Under the pieces are notes generated by a model. That model searched no databases. It worked only from the letters and a program-made list of their open reading frames with translations, and had not been told where the DNA came from. Below are positions 51,561 through 64,000 of a stretch of DNA of 64,000 nt, one piece after another; position 1 is the stretch's first letter; each line of letters opens with the position of its first letter. Source of the stretch: Rallus limicola (lineage: Eukaryota > Chordata > Aves > Gruiformes > Rallidae); assembly GCA_022605955.1 (NCBI GenBank), contig JAKCOZ010000008.1, positions 9,550,001-9,614,000 of the forward strand, written 5' to 3'. A program made the position numbers and the translations under genes.

Positions 51561-52776
51561 AAGTAATTTCTGCACTGTGGACACTCCCTTGCTGTTCACA
51601 GTATGGGCAAGCATATAAAAATTGGCCTAAATTGAAAATAATTTCAATATTTCTGAATCTAAGACCAAGTAAGCCTTCCTACAGATGTAAATATGACTGC
51701 TATTAGATTAATTAGTGTTTGTGACATGTTCCAATAGCTTGGTTGATTTGGATAAATATAACACCTATACAGAAATACTTTGCTACCATTGCATCATTTC
51801 CTGAGAGAATGGAAGCCTCAAATCTCCTTAATGGATATTGTGTAAAAAATCTCCAAGAAAATCCCTTATCATCTGCTAAAGAGAGAAGCTGGTGTTTTGG
51901 TTTCTGTCTGCTCATAAGATAAATCTCATTAACAATTGTCAATCTTCAAAAGAGGATTAGAGCTTGAAGTGCAAAATCATTGTTTCCTGAGCACTGCTGC
52001 CTGTCAGTGAGCTGGCTGATGTTTATACCTAAACCACTTCTTTGCTGGGTAGATTTAAGAACATAAACCAAAATATCCTTATGGTCAGGCCACATCTCCT
52101 GGAGTGGAGAAGCTATATTGACTTCTTAAATCACGCATTCAACGTGTTGTCTGCATGTCCTTGTGCAGCACTGAACATTTCTCTGGAGAGAAGAGGAAAA
52201 CCCAAGAACAGGGTTCTGCCCCTTTCTGGTGTAGACAAAAAATTCAAAACAGAGACACAGAAAACTTGAAACTTCATTTTCAAATTCAGGGCTGTCTCTT
52301 GACTAAGAAACTGGGCAGAGACTCAGGAGATGTGAGTCGCACTCCAGATTTTGAGGAACTAGCATCTTTTGTGCCTTGAGTTCCAAGGTTGTGGGATTTT
52401 TTTTCACCCCCTCATTCTTTCTCTGCTTTATATGCATTTACTACAGCTCTATTCCACAATGTGGCCTTAGCTGAGGTCTCTAGGCACTACTATAGTGCTG
52501 CTCTAAGGTGCTGACTCCCAGATTAGCACTGGGACAGGCACATGGCCCCTGTAATTATTGTGCTAAATTAAAACAAAGAAACTTGAGAGTTCCTGGATAT
52601 TAATGTCTGGAGTTTGAGAGACTCCTGGTTTGCCCATACTGCTACAGCTTTCTTGCTCCCAGAGCCATTTTCTGTCCCTCTGTGCATAGTTTGAAGTTCT
52701 GTCCCACTTAAAAAACTTATTTTCACATAATATGAATATGAGAAGTGTGTAAAGCTGTCTCCTATAGTCAGCTCAG

Positions 52777-52816
52777 TCAGCCTTGAATATTTTGCCTCAG
52801 TCTTGAGTATTTTGCC
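52777..52816. repeat. Imperfect tandem repeat, 2 x 20 bp
   Basis: TCAGCCTTGAATATTTTGCC is followed directly by TCAGTCTTGAGTATTTTGCC, with two mismatches. It is short and non-coding. Confidence 0.9.
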
Positions 52817-55800
52817 TAATGCTAGGCAGTTTTCCTTTCATTTTTGCTTGATTTTGATCACTTCTTATCATGCATTTAGCCGGAATTTCAGTTCATCCTG
52901 TTCCACTAATGACCATAAAACATTTCCTGAACTTAGTGATGTGTTCCAGTGAGTCGTATCTGAGTTCCTGCTGTCCTCATAGACAAGGCATTGACTTCAG
53001 AGCAGATGCATAGTTGACCCAAGTAACTGTTTGCCTCAGCTCACACAGGCAGACTTGAATTGTCTGAATACCTGGTCCATCAGTCCCACAGCCAGTAAAA
53101 CCCAGCAATACCAGGAGTTAATGATGAAAGTTTCTAATGTAACAGCATCTATTCCAAACCTTTCTGCTTACTATTGCCATAGGAAGCCATAACTTTGCAT
53201 TTCCTGTCTTTTTTTGTTTATTTGACTTTTTAATCATGTCAATGCCATTTCTTTGGCACAGAGTAAAAGGGAGGAACATTTGTCTAATATTTTTGTTCCA
53301 GGAACTCAGACTTGCTCCTTCTTTGAAAATAGGAGTGGTTTTGCCTCCGTAAGGATGCTGTTAACTGGAATATATTTAATGAGGTTTAGGGGGAAAAATG
53401 CTAGATTCTAATCGCTTGGTCTTTAAATAACATGCCTGGAGCTGAATGTGTAGTCCTTGTTTTCTGTCTGGTACACAGAAGAGTTGCTTACTACTGAAAG
53501 AATAAATCTCAGATTTTTAATATCCAGTCTGTTTAGATGTCTGTCTCCTCATCTTTACTTCCAGATCTACTTTCACTTTTCTGCTTGCCCTATCCTGTGA
53601 TGCTGCTGCTTGTGAGGGTGAGCACTTGCAGATGAAGAAGGCAGTCCTCAAATACCCCAGAGTAGTGCAGGAACAACTTTATTATTGCAGTGACATGTAA
53701 AAGTTTTGTGGGGTTTTTTTGAAAGCATAGACCTGAAGTTCCAAATTTGTTTTCTGTGTGTTTGCTTTCAGTTCCTGAAGCTAGGATGGTAATTAAAATA
53801 TAAAACAGTCTTAACTGTGTGAGATACAAAGGGTGCCATGCACTTAATTGTAATGTAAACCTGTACATATATGCACACATACATATGCATATATAATTCC
53901 GGTCATAAAATTAGCAGACTCCATCGTAAAAGTCTGCTGAGGTTTGTTTGCTCTCTTTAAAACCTGGTTATACTGGTTGTCTGGTGTCTAGTGTCAGACA
54001 GCAATTGCATCCTCTCTCTCCCTCTCAGCCTTTTTTTCTCCTGAGACAAGCTTTTCTAATGTCTTCCTGCAAAAAAGAAGAGACACGCACAAGCTCTCAC
54101 AGCAAGCTCTTCACTTTCATGATCATCAAAGGAAACCTTTACCTTTCACATAGTCGCATTATCTTGGTGTCTGATATTTATTCTGTGCTGAACTGCTGTG
54201 ATTCCTGATAATGAAGTTTCTGCTGTAGTTTCTAAGTGAATGGTCATGCATTTTGCTCACTTGAATGTCTCAGGTCCCATTTCTACTATGTCAGTCCTCA
54301 AATGTCAGGTGCTAATACTTTTTTTTCTTACCAAATCCAACCTCTGCTTCTCTCATTAGCAAAGTCTGTCATTGCTACAGTTGGTACCAGATGCAATAAC
54401 AAAAAAATTAAACAAAATCTGCCCTGAGACTAGGAATTAAGTAACTCTACTAGTAACTTTCATTCAGCCAAATACTTCCTCATTCAAAACCATCCCATGC
54501 CATTTCACTGGAAAACCACCTCTTTGCCCAGCTTCATACTCCTTGTCTGTCTTAGCCATTAGTGTCCAGCCCAGCACTCTGTCAAATGCTCTATGGAAAA
54601 AAACAAGTTCAGGGAGAGCTACTGTATTTTTTCTGCTTAGAAAAACTTGGATGCTTTCAGGGCTGCTAACCCAAGCCCAGTATTTGCTGCTCTACAAGTT
54701 CTGTGTCATGATCCCTGACTAAGTAGTTATTAAAAGTATCAGTTACCGGAGCTGAAATTGCGGTTGGCAGTTTTGCACAGATCTGGGATGGAGGTTGTCC
54801 TTCTGACTTCAGCACAGCACACTTAAGTTTTGCTTCCAGCTTAGTCATGTTTTCCGTTTATAACCTTATGCTTATGATCCCTCTTCCCTTTTGCCTTTGC
54901 TGTAGCAGCAGTGATTATCTGCAGAGAAATAATCTGTTCCTCCAGTTCTAGAGTAATGTAGATTTTTAAGTTTCTGTTATTCTCACATGATACAGGGTGA
55001 CTTCTGTCCTTATTCAGTATTTCTCATTCATTTGGATATGTGTTTCTAATGGAGTTAATACCTTAGCATAAAAGAAATTGAGGAATTCTCCAAGCAGCTC
55101 TTTGACTTTCCTTCATTGCTAGCTTTACATCTTCTTACTTTATCTGAAAGTGTGTTTCCAGATAGACAGCTAATTATCAGCTCTACTATTAGCCAGATTT
55201 TTACCAATTCCCAACATTACCCCTGAGGCATCATAGTGAACTATCCAGCATTAATCAGCACAGTATCTTTAGCCTTCTGCAGACAGGTTTTGGTTTATTC
55301 TTGTTATACTTTCTTTCATACAGTTCACCCTGCATACTGTAATGTTCCTAATGCCCAGCTCTGTACTTCTACCTCTACAACTTTCATATCAGTCATTTTA
55401 TTCCAACTGTCTGTCCCAGTCGTTACTGCCCTCCTATCACATCACTGCTACCCTTAGACTATTCACTTTGTTATTATTGTGGTATCCTGTTGTCCTAGTT
55501 CCTGTGCTGCCCAAATTTCTGGAGTTTGTACAGGGGCATGTTACTTGGTGTGTGTTGGCAACTTTGTGAAAGGGCTGGGGAAAGGCTTTGCTTTGAACAC
55601 AGGTGGAAACGAGATGTGACTCTCAACAGCTGAGCAATACTGCTGACTAAACACACTGTGCTGACTGCACAAAGTCGACAAACTGAAAATATGTTGATTT
55701 TTTTCCTAATGTCTTTCAATTGCTGTAAGCATGGGTGTTTCTTTTAACAATAGCAGGTACACAGCAGTTTCAGAAGGGATTGTTGATTGTGGCCTTAAAA

Positions 55801-56467
55801 CAGCTCAAAAAGCTTTGGCCGTAGCTCCTAGAAAAACAATTCTCATTCTTTTCTAAATAGTGTCCTGGAACTCCCTCCAGCTGAGGAAACAAAATGGTCC
55901 TTTAAGTGTTGTGCATGTGACTCTCCTAAAACACAATCAATCTAAAGCGATGATTCCTCACTCAAAAAAATGTAATCGCATCTCAGCAGGGTTCCACCCA
56001 TGTAGATTTATGAAGGTGATGCTTTGGAACATGTAGCACTGCAAGAAAGATCATTCACATGCCAATAGGCCTTCAAGACCATTTAAAGAATAATATGTAG
56101 CTGAGTCTGAGATGGCTGCTCCACGCTCAGGTTTCACTGCTGTGTTGCACTGATAGCGATCGATACACTGGCAAATCCTATCACACGCTAAAGAAGTAAC
56201 AGGCATTCTTGATGCAATTGATAAGTATAAGAAAATCCCAGCTATTTCTGCAGTTTTGCTATAGTGTTACTGTAGCTCAGCGTGTGGGAACTGGTGGTGG
56301 GAACACAATAAAACCTCTGGGAATAAGATTTACAGTCTCTTTGCGAGTCCAGATTTAAAAAGTTCCCACAACTGCTTTCTGGAGTTTGGCCACTTTAAAT
56401 CTGAAAAACTCATTGCTGTCAGAAACTTTTGCACCTGCTCCTCTTGTTGGCAGTACCTGTAATGAAA

Positions 56468-56520
56468 TTGGAACTAGATGATCTTTGAGGTCCCTTCCAG
56501 CCCAAAGCATTCTATGATTC
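56468..56520 (+). mobile_element. CR1 LINE 3' end fragment
   Basis: GGAACTAGATGATCTTTGAG, then GTCCCTTCCAGCCCAAAGC and ATTCTATGATTC form a short CR1 terminus in sense with ADCY5. Only about 53 bp remains recognisable. Confidence 0.85.
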
Positions 56521-59500
56521 CTTTTCTTTATTCTTCTTTCCAGTCTTGTTATGCCTTATGTAGTCCTCTGCATAAGTTGTCCTTGTGCTGTCACTTAGCC
56601 AGAAAGAAACAGAGGGAAGATCCTCATAAATTTCCACACAGGAACTGTGATCCTTCTAATTCTTGATTTTTAGTGTTTGTTATCATCACCCACTGAACAA
56701 GTGATTTTTCAAAAAATAAATTACCTCAACTTTTAAAAATATCAGGTTTTAAGAAATGTTTTTGAATAGGTATTGATGTTAAAAACAAAGTCCTATTGTT
56801 CGAGACAGTATAGCAGCACAGCATGTAATGTGGGAAACCAAAAATCCACTATGCTTGTATATATGTGTTTTTAATCTGATTGGAAATTTTACTGAAACAT
56901 AGTTCACAATCTGCTGGAAACCTGGGGTGGGAGAAAATACTGCCAGAGTTCATGTAGCCATGGAAAGTTTATGGTGCCTGACCTCATGGTTAGAAACAAT
57001 CTCAGTATATATTTACCCATGTGTCCTGCCCTTACCTCAAACCAGATTTGTCAGTAAACATGTAAGAGGTCTTTTATTCCCTCCAAATTAATTAAGTGAT
57101 GCTTCAGTCACCAGCACTAGCAGCAGGTAGAAGGATCAGTTGCTGGCTGAGGTGGGTTGGTACATCTGCTTGGATTTTTGGCATTAAGGCTTTTCTCCAA
57201 TTCTAACCAAATTTACTAACTAATGTGAGGAACCTGCTGTTTGTATCTTTTATCATCTGTTGATGGAAAGGCATTTGTAATGTAACGAAATACCTTTGCT
57301 TTTATAGGTCCCCAGGCTAGTTTCAGTGTCTGGGTTTTTTCATTGCTTTAGGTTGAAAGCCTTTCACTAAGCTGCAATGAAATGGATTGACAGTGTCACT
57401 TCTATTATTGAAAACAATATCTCTTTGTTTGGAGATAATAAAATTTTATTTCCTACTAGTTTTCTGGCATCACATCATAGAGGAAAGAAACATAACTATG
57501 AAAAACATTCCGTAACTAAAAAACCACAAGAAAGTGCTACAAATGATGGCATAGACCAGAAAGGGCAGTAACTTTTAAGAAACAAAACCTCAAACCAGCT
57601 CAAATCTGGACATCAGCATTGCATCACGTCAGAGTATTTTTAGAAACATTTAAAAGGCAGCTCTCCTGGAGGTTATCCAGTGGCTCTGTCATGATTGCTC
57701 ATGTGAAATTCAGCGGGTGCCAAGTGATGGAGTTTGCAGCTCTGGCAGATGAAACAGTGGTGGGTTGGATGTGGGGAAGAGGCAATGTGGGAGGCACTTG
57801 CTCTCCTGCGGGCGTGCAACATGGGAGCTTGTACAGTTCTCCGCAGCAAACATCCTGGAGAGCTGACAGCTCCCTTCGGTTGGCTCCCACTAAGTTTCCT
57901 TGAGATATATACACATGTCATCCTGCCTGGGTGGAAAAAGATCTTTGCTGTCAGCCCAGAGCTACAGTGACCCCTGCTACTTATTGTCACAGGGCTAGTT
58001 GCATGTCTGGCTCAGGTCTGTTGCAAGTGTCACCATGTCCCAAGGTCTGCAGCGCTGTGTTCCTGGGAATGTTTGGTGCCTGTACGGTGAGCTTGTGGTC
58101 TCATGGGAAGTGTTGTCATTGCAGCTGTCTCTTCTTTGCAAGAAGAGAGATGATGATTTCCCATGCTTGTCAATCAGGCAGCTTTCCCCATCAGTGATTT
58201 TTAGCAGGCTTCTTAAAATTTCTTTTAAAAAAATATAATTTGAGGCAGCATAACACTTGACATTTAACTCTCTGGTTACCATGGAAATAACACTGGGTAT
58301 TTTGCAAACTCCTGACAGGTACCAGTTACAGTGACTAGTGGGGAATCAAAATAAACAGGTAGGGAAAGCAGACTCTAAGCAAAAAAAGATGCGGAGTTAC
58401 CCATATTGTCATACAACACTTGAATTAAAATTCTAGAGTTTAAAACAACAGATGCCTTCTTTTAAAATTATTCAGTTGCCTGAATGCTTTCTGAAATCCA
58501 AAATTAACTATTATGTCTATTTTTTTCATAATCTCATGGAAGCAGAGAATTTATCTTGAAAAAGTTCAATCTCTTAAGTAATAAACAGCCAGGTTGTAGC
58601 TGTCCGAATTTTCAAGCTCTCCAGAGTTTGTCTCTTTTAAGCAAGGATATAATATTTTGTCATCCCGCTGCTGGCTGAGTCAGTACAGGTGTATCACAGA
58701 GGCCTTACTGAGCAAGTCCCCAGTACCACCATTGCTAGAGATTATTAACAAGTTTGACCTTGTGCAGTAAGCTCCCATGTTTCCACAAAATGCATTCCAT
58801 GTGGAAACCTGCCTTTCTTTTTAGCTAGAGAATATACTCAAAATAAGGAATTACCCGGCCTGCTGTTTAGCCCGGCTGTGTGCTGCACTTCCCTGCTCTT
58901 GTAATTGGCCTGGAGCTGGAATGAAACCTTTCTGGCAGATCCTGTGTGAACTTTGCAGGAAGCTCCAGTTACAACCAAGATTCAAAACCAGCTCTAATAA
59001 CAAAACCAGAGACTTTATCCACATTTCAGGAAAGTGTCAGTTATAAAATTTGCAGCTAGTACTGGGGTACAGGAAGCTGTTTTGTCACACTCTGCAATAC
59101 GGTTCCTCTTAACAGATAGGCAGTTAAGTTGCTTGTGTGACTTATGTGCCTTCCTTAGCATGCCTGGGAAAATGCTCTTGCACGTGTGGAAAATTATTTG
59201 CTTGTACCTACAGAGGAAGCTGTCCTTTATTCCCATAGCTTCCAGGAGCTTCAAAACTCCTGTTCTTCAGCCAGATCACTCTGTGTGTTGTTTCTCTTTT
59301 TTGGTTTGGTTTTGTGGAGTTTTTTTAGAGGACCCTCTATGTCATATCTCAGTTTGGAATGATTCAATGATATGTAATAATGCTGAGTAGATGGATATAG
59401 ATGTAACTTAAGAGACAATTTTTGTGGCTTCAGGATCTGCAATATCCTCTCTGAAGTGACTCAATTTGATTCAGTTCACTAAATGGAATGGTCCCTGTGT

Positions 59501-59756
59501 TTACACAGGTTATGCTGGTTATTCAAAACAAGCAAAAGAGTGAAATGGTGGGCAGCAAATTAAGGGCAAGTGTTCTAAAAATGAGAAGAAAAAGAAATGG
59601 TGGGCTGGAACTGCTCCTGATCAGCAGCCACTTCATAAAGTTCAAGGCACAAAGCCAACTTCTGGAGTGAGTGATCAGAAGTGTGAGGTGCTTGGAGAAG
59701 GTTTGCCATGTACATGCTTCAAGATTTATTCTGTGTTTCTCTCATTTGTATTTCAG

Positions 59757-59897
59757 AAAGATGAGAAAGCCACAATAGCCAAGATGAACCGTCAGCGCGC
59801 TAATTCCATCAGCCACAACCCACCGCACTGGGGTGTTGACCGGCCCTTTTACAATCACCTAGGAGCTCACCAGGTCTCCAAGGAGATGAAGAGAATG
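59757..59897 (+). CDS. ADCY5: Adenylyl cyclase 5, exon 8 (start of C1b)
   Basis: The exon has 141 bp, 47 codons, phase 0 at both ends. The acceptor is TTTGTATTTCAG; the donor ATG|GTAATG is the weakest of the seven. It encodes residues 650-696: [18 protein letters not shown], then [17 protein letters not shown] and VSKEMKRM. This opens the C1b regulatory region and is the best isoform marker, matching AC5 rather than AC6. Ser666 in RQRANS sits where AC6 has its reported PKA site (RANS), so feedback phosphorylation is possible. The terminal KRM equals human K694-M696, whose in-frame deletion is a known dyskinesia variant. Read-through past the donor adds 13 codons and a TAA at 59937-59939. Confidence 0.97.
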
Positions 59898-60572
59898 GTA
59901 ATGCTTTGCTTTATGGGCATTAATTTATTTTCTTTTTAATACAGTGTTATATATGCCTCCCTGCTTTGTTCGAAGATTTTTTTGCCGCCCCGAAGGTGTT
60001 TTCCAAATGGGGGTGGCAAATTCTACTTTGTCTCCAGAAATAACAATAATGGGTACATCTGGAGGTGAGTGATTGTGAGATGAGGCACAAGGTTGTGTGA
60101 GAGGGGAAGGGAGGCTGAAAGGCACGAAGAACGTTCTTTTGTCTCGCTTGTCCCACGTTCTGAAAACTCATCCAGGATGTGTAAGGAGATGTGATTATCT
60201 ACAAAAACTGCTCGGTAACCCAAGCGTTCAAACAGCAGCTGGCATACGTTTGCACTACATCATTACAGACTTCAGCACCTGCAAAGATTTATTCCTTGCA
60301 TTCTAAGAGCTGGATGCTCTTCACCTTCTATAAGCTCCATGCCTGTGTAGACTCATGGGTCCCCAGAAATCACTTTGCTGTGTTATAACTCTCAAGAATA
60401 CATTATCAGGTACACAGATTAATTGGCCTAAGGTAGCAGGCATCTCACTTCTTGCTTATAACTTCCAGTCCTAAATTAAAATGAACAAGAGCTAGTTACC
60501 AACACAACTGGGCTGAGAGCACTTTTATGGCTTATCTTACATAAAGTCGTAGAAGATGTCTTTGTTTCCTGC

Positions 60573-60588
60573 AATAAAGTTGAATAAA
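60573..60588 (+). promoter_or_regulatory. Two AATAAA hexamers in intron 8
   Basis: AATAAA occurs at 60573-60578 and 60583-60588, about 640 bp after the stop that would end an intron-8-retained message. AT-rich DNA contains such hexamers by chance, and no strong GU-rich element follows, so use as a poly(A) signal is only a possibility. Confidence 0.25.
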
Positions 60589-60644
60589 AGTTTCTATTAA
60601 AATGACAATTTGCAATAACACTAAAATTATTTAGCACCTCTATA

Positions 60645-60668
60645 ATTGCACAATAATAATTGTGTAAT
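60645..60668. promoter_or_regulatory. Inverted repeat with C/EBP-like half
   Basis: ATTGCACAAT, a 4-base spacer AATA, then ATTGTGTAAT. The arms pair with one mismatch (10-base arms). The left arm matches the C/EBP-type consensus (RTTGCRYAAY), and the right arm on the minus strand reads ATTACACAAT, a weaker bZIP-like word. Function is inference. Confidence 0.35.
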
Positions 60669-63600
60669 CAGGTTGCTCTATAACCTTATTCATGCTGTCT
60701 TGAGCCTTCGTGCACAGTCAAAAGTGTGTATTTGTTCCCCACTTTGTTGCCCATAGCAAAGTTCTTCTCCAGGTCACCAAAGCCTTGAAGTAGTCAAAGA
60801 ACTTTTTAACATGAGATTCACTCCCACAGCTTAAGAATTCTGGCATAGCTATAAGTACCACATATGGTGTCTTCCAATGGGAAACGCTGGCACATTTATT
60901 AATAGTTGGTGCTAATATTATTCAATCATAATATTATTTTACAGTGCTAAACCAAATTTCTTAATCTCCATAGTAATGTTTCTTTCATTCCTCAGATCTC
61001 CAAATGAGGGCTTCTGGCAGAAGCGTACTGATCAGTGGAACTGTGCACTTTTATGTGGGCTTTTCAATAGGGTGCGCTCAATAGGCATGACATTATTAGA
61101 AGAGCCTAATCACACTAGCACATAATTATAATTATAAGTTTCTTTGAATAGCTTTTAAGGGGTTCTTGCAGCCTCCTGTTCAGAAACAAGGTGTAAGCAT
61201 GCCAAATGGTATTATGCTTCTTGGTGTTAATTACAGTTTGCCATGTCTAGCTGGTTGTTCAGTTGGAAAAACACGATTATTTATTGGAATATCAAGCTGA
61301 GTCCTAAAAACTTCACTAGCACTTACTTGAAGAAGGGAAAGCTTCTCTTTTTTTTTTTTATTATTTTTTGTCCTCCTTCCACCTTTCCCTGTAATCTTAT
61401 TTACCTTTTCATAAATTAAGCGGCATGGAAAATCTTTTCCACTCAATCTGCTTCTGTACTGCCTCTTGCATTACGCTCTGTTTTGAGAGACTGATGCTGC
61501 ATGTGTCAGGCTATTTCTTGAAAGCCAATTTAAACCTGATTCACATGTATTATTTTCAGCTCAACTTTTTCTTGCTCTTGGGGGTGATTTTTTAAAACTG
61601 TTATTTGCAGTATTTCCCTCCGCTTTGTATTTGAGATGCATTAGCCAAAATGAAAATATGCTTCTCTCTGTGGCCTAGAGACCATTTTAATATCTGCTAG
61701 ATGGACGTTTTATTGATTAGATCGTAGGAACAATTTCTCCATGTCCTGTTTCAACTCTGTCTCTCTGTGTTAGCTTCTAATTTAAATATGCATTTCTCTG
61801 TACCACCCAGCTTTGCACAGCACTTCATTTGTCTGCAGTCTCTAACACCGTGCTGTGTAGATGCTGTCTGTTGCTTAAACACATGCACAGTCCACACTAG
61901 CTGCACGCACATGCACGCTGGCTGCAAGCTGCCTGCTTAGAAATAGAAAATACAGCCAGACAGAAGGGGAGCAGAACTACAAAGGCTTTTTCCAGCGCTC
62001 CTCTGGGATGACATGTCATTGATCTTGGTAAGCCGCACGAGCTTTCAAAGCTCTTGAAAATGTGTTCTTTGTTCCACATCACCCACCATTCCCCCCAACC
62101 TCTTGCATGTAATTATACATAGCCTTTTTTCTTGGAAACTATGAGCGCGTAAGGTTGGATTAGTCAAAGCAGTATGCTGAAGGCAGGCAGAGTGACATTG
62201 CCTTTCTCTTTAAAGCCTGCAGCTCCTTATCACTGTCATTTCAAAACAGGGGCTTATAAGGGTAGTTGTGAGATAGTCCCTAGGCAGGAGCCCAGTTGCA
62301 GCGATGTGCAGTTGCATTATATTGATATGTAGATCTGAATACACTTGTGTGCAAGGAGCAATAGGAGTGGCTGTAAAGGTGTGGTGGGTTTTTGTCACAA
62401 ACTTAGAGCATTTCACATTATGAAGACTATCATTTTTCCAGAAAGAAGAGAGACAGTTTTTTTGTGGTGCTACTTAAAGTTCCCTGAAAGAGAATATTAA
62501 ATTTCCCTGAATTGCATTTTGGGAAGGAACTGTTAGATTCACTAGGAAACTGGATTATTTTGGCCATTTTTCTTTCATTTAATGCTGGCTCTGGTAGCTG
62601 TCTCTGTTCTTAGGATATATTAGCAGTAGTCCTGGATTAGAGGGATTAGTATCAAAGGTAGCCATATACTCAGTTTCCTCTCGCCTCCTCTTTTGTTGTG
62701 GCATTTCAACATGCTGCCGTGTCTGGGCAAACCAGCACCGCATCCATCAGGGTTTGTGTGGGAGGGCAGCCTGGCCAAAAGCATGTGGAGGTCTTTTGGC
62801 CCCTGCTTCTTGCTGCAGCGTGCCTTGGAGCTGAACCTCTGCTAGGTCTGAGTTGTGTCCCTGGACACACAGGATGCACTTGCATGCACTCACAAATAAC
62901 ACAGTGTATCTTGCATGTGTCCATGCAGCAAGAATCCAAAGTGTCCTGGAAAATTGGAGTTATTTTCCTAGTTCCACTCTAGCTAACTGGGATCCAAGTC
63001 AGCTGGAGCAGCAACTGTGCCATGCCAGCTCCTCCTGTCTGTGCCCAACAGCCCCTACATCTCCCTCATGCACCCATCTACTTTCCAGATCATCTCCACT
63101 TCTCCTTTTTCCCTCTTCCACTGCTTAGCAGTGGCCTTTGTTGCCATGCAGAGCCTCCAGGGAGGCAAGCAGCAGGAGATTCCAAGGTTGCCCATTGCTG
63201 ACTCACACCTCCGTTAGCTGGTGGAGAAGGCTAGTCCTGGGGACTGTGTTGAACTGGGTTGCCAGGTCAGTGGCTGCCCCTAAAAAACTGTTAATTTTGT
63301 GACAGAGAAAGATCAGGTACAAATGGGTTGGGAGGGCAAGGAGCCTTGCTCTGAACTGGCAGCCTCCACTCCAGCCTGGCCCCAGGAGCCCCTGTTGTTG
63401 GACAGGGTGATGCTGCCAGCATGGGGCAGGTGGAGGGGCTGCCTCGCTTGCAGAGAAGCCTGGACAGGATCAGCTCTGGGGCTGCATACAGAGTATGAAA
63501 AGAGCCAGAGAATGGCAGAAGAGCAGCACAGCTGCTTTCTATTTTTATTGCTCTTCACAGCATGTTTTCTTGTTTCCTAAACAAAAGTGGTCAGTTCAGG

Positions 63601-64000
63601 AGCAGGGGGTGTAACTCTCTGGTAATACAGACTCCTGTACTGCTCAGGATATATGCAGAGGAGTAGTGCTCCCCCAAGTCCCCACACACCAGCCTTGTCT
63701 TCCCCAGTGTCTCTCTGGTACAGTTTTTAATTGCAAATGGGTCAAAAATACACAGACTTGAAAGCATCTGAGAGTACAGGTATATTTATAGCTATAACAA
63801 CATTTATACACCACTAACAAATACTTTGCTTTTCCCAGTATAGATTTCAGAGTGCTTTTATAAATATTGATGGATTTTAGACTTCTGGAAATAAGACTCA
63901 TATCTCAGTTTTCATCAGCAAAATAAAACTACTATGAACAAAACAACTTGGGGATTGTAGTTGACTGTAAACCAAAAGAGGTTTGTTGCAAACAGTGATA

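Larger units (their letters stand above)
59898..64000 (+). other. ADCY5: ADCY5 intron 8, 5' part
   Basis: It starts GTAATG. No sequence like the next coding exon (which should begin with codons for GFEDPKDK in known AC5) is seen before the window ends. The stretch 60540-61200 is AT-rich with TAAT-type words and a bZIP-like inverted repeat. I recognise no transposon. The last 1.5 kb has overlapping short ORFs on both strands without family motifs. Confidence 0.88.

Noticed and set aside
52048..52090. Possible old amniote repeat (TTAAGAACATAAACC then GGTCAGGCCACATCT)
   Set aside because: It resembles a known reptile and bird repeat start only in short words; the match is too weak to annotate.
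62698..63580. Overlapping ORFs of 66-94 codons near the window end
   Set aside because: They have no family resemblance, several frames on both strands are open, and the position inside intron 8 gives no support. The next ADCY5 exon is not among them.

Overview
The window is vertebrate nuclear DNA, almost certainly from a bird. It holds the middle of one protein-coding gene on the + strand, ADCY5 (adenylyl cyclase type 5), with seven small exons in about 63 kb of intron. The bird call rests on several CR1 LINE fragments with the avian 8-bp tail (ATTCTATG/ATTCTGTG units), one solo LTR of a family I know from bird genomes, the lack of any mammalian SINE, and an avian-style low repeat load.

ADCY5 layout, with exon numbers taken by analogy to human: intron 1 (3' part, 1-13455), exon 2 (13456-13605), intron 2, exon 3 (18665-18786), intron 3 (26.7 kb), exon 4 (45530-45641), a 192-bp intron 4, exon 5 (45834-45961), intron 5, exon 6 (49495-49653), intron 6, exon 7 (50660-50801), intron 7, exon 8 (59757-59897), then intron 8 to the window end. 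The exons total 954 bp and join in phase to 318 codons with no stop. By my residue count they match human residues 379-696: the last helix of the first membrane domain, the helical linker, the whole C1a catalytic half and the start of C1b. Both metal-binding aspartates (474 and 518) and the forskolin-pocket FDVW motif are present. Exon 1, the second membrane domain and C2 lie outside.

The clear transposons are concentrated in intron 3: CR1 pieces near 19.7, 25.2, 25.7-26.6, 38.2, 39.6 and 44.7 kb and the solo LTR at 35.8-36.3 kb. Intron 7 has one clear CR1 end and one doubtful one. I recognised no CR1 or LTR in intron 1, intron 2 or intron 8. The CR1 at 25.67-26.62 kb keeps an open reading frame for the C-terminal part of its reverse transcriptase protein, including the YADD motif. 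The rest is single-copy-looking intron with short microsatellites and A/C-rich stretches.

I found no tRNA, rRNA, CRISPR array, bacterial-type operon or second gene. The points most worth checking are possible intron 8 retention giving a half-molecule cyclase, a CRE-like site in an LTR inside a cAMP-producing gene, AT-rich candidate enhancers, and the bird codon at the human disease position R418.
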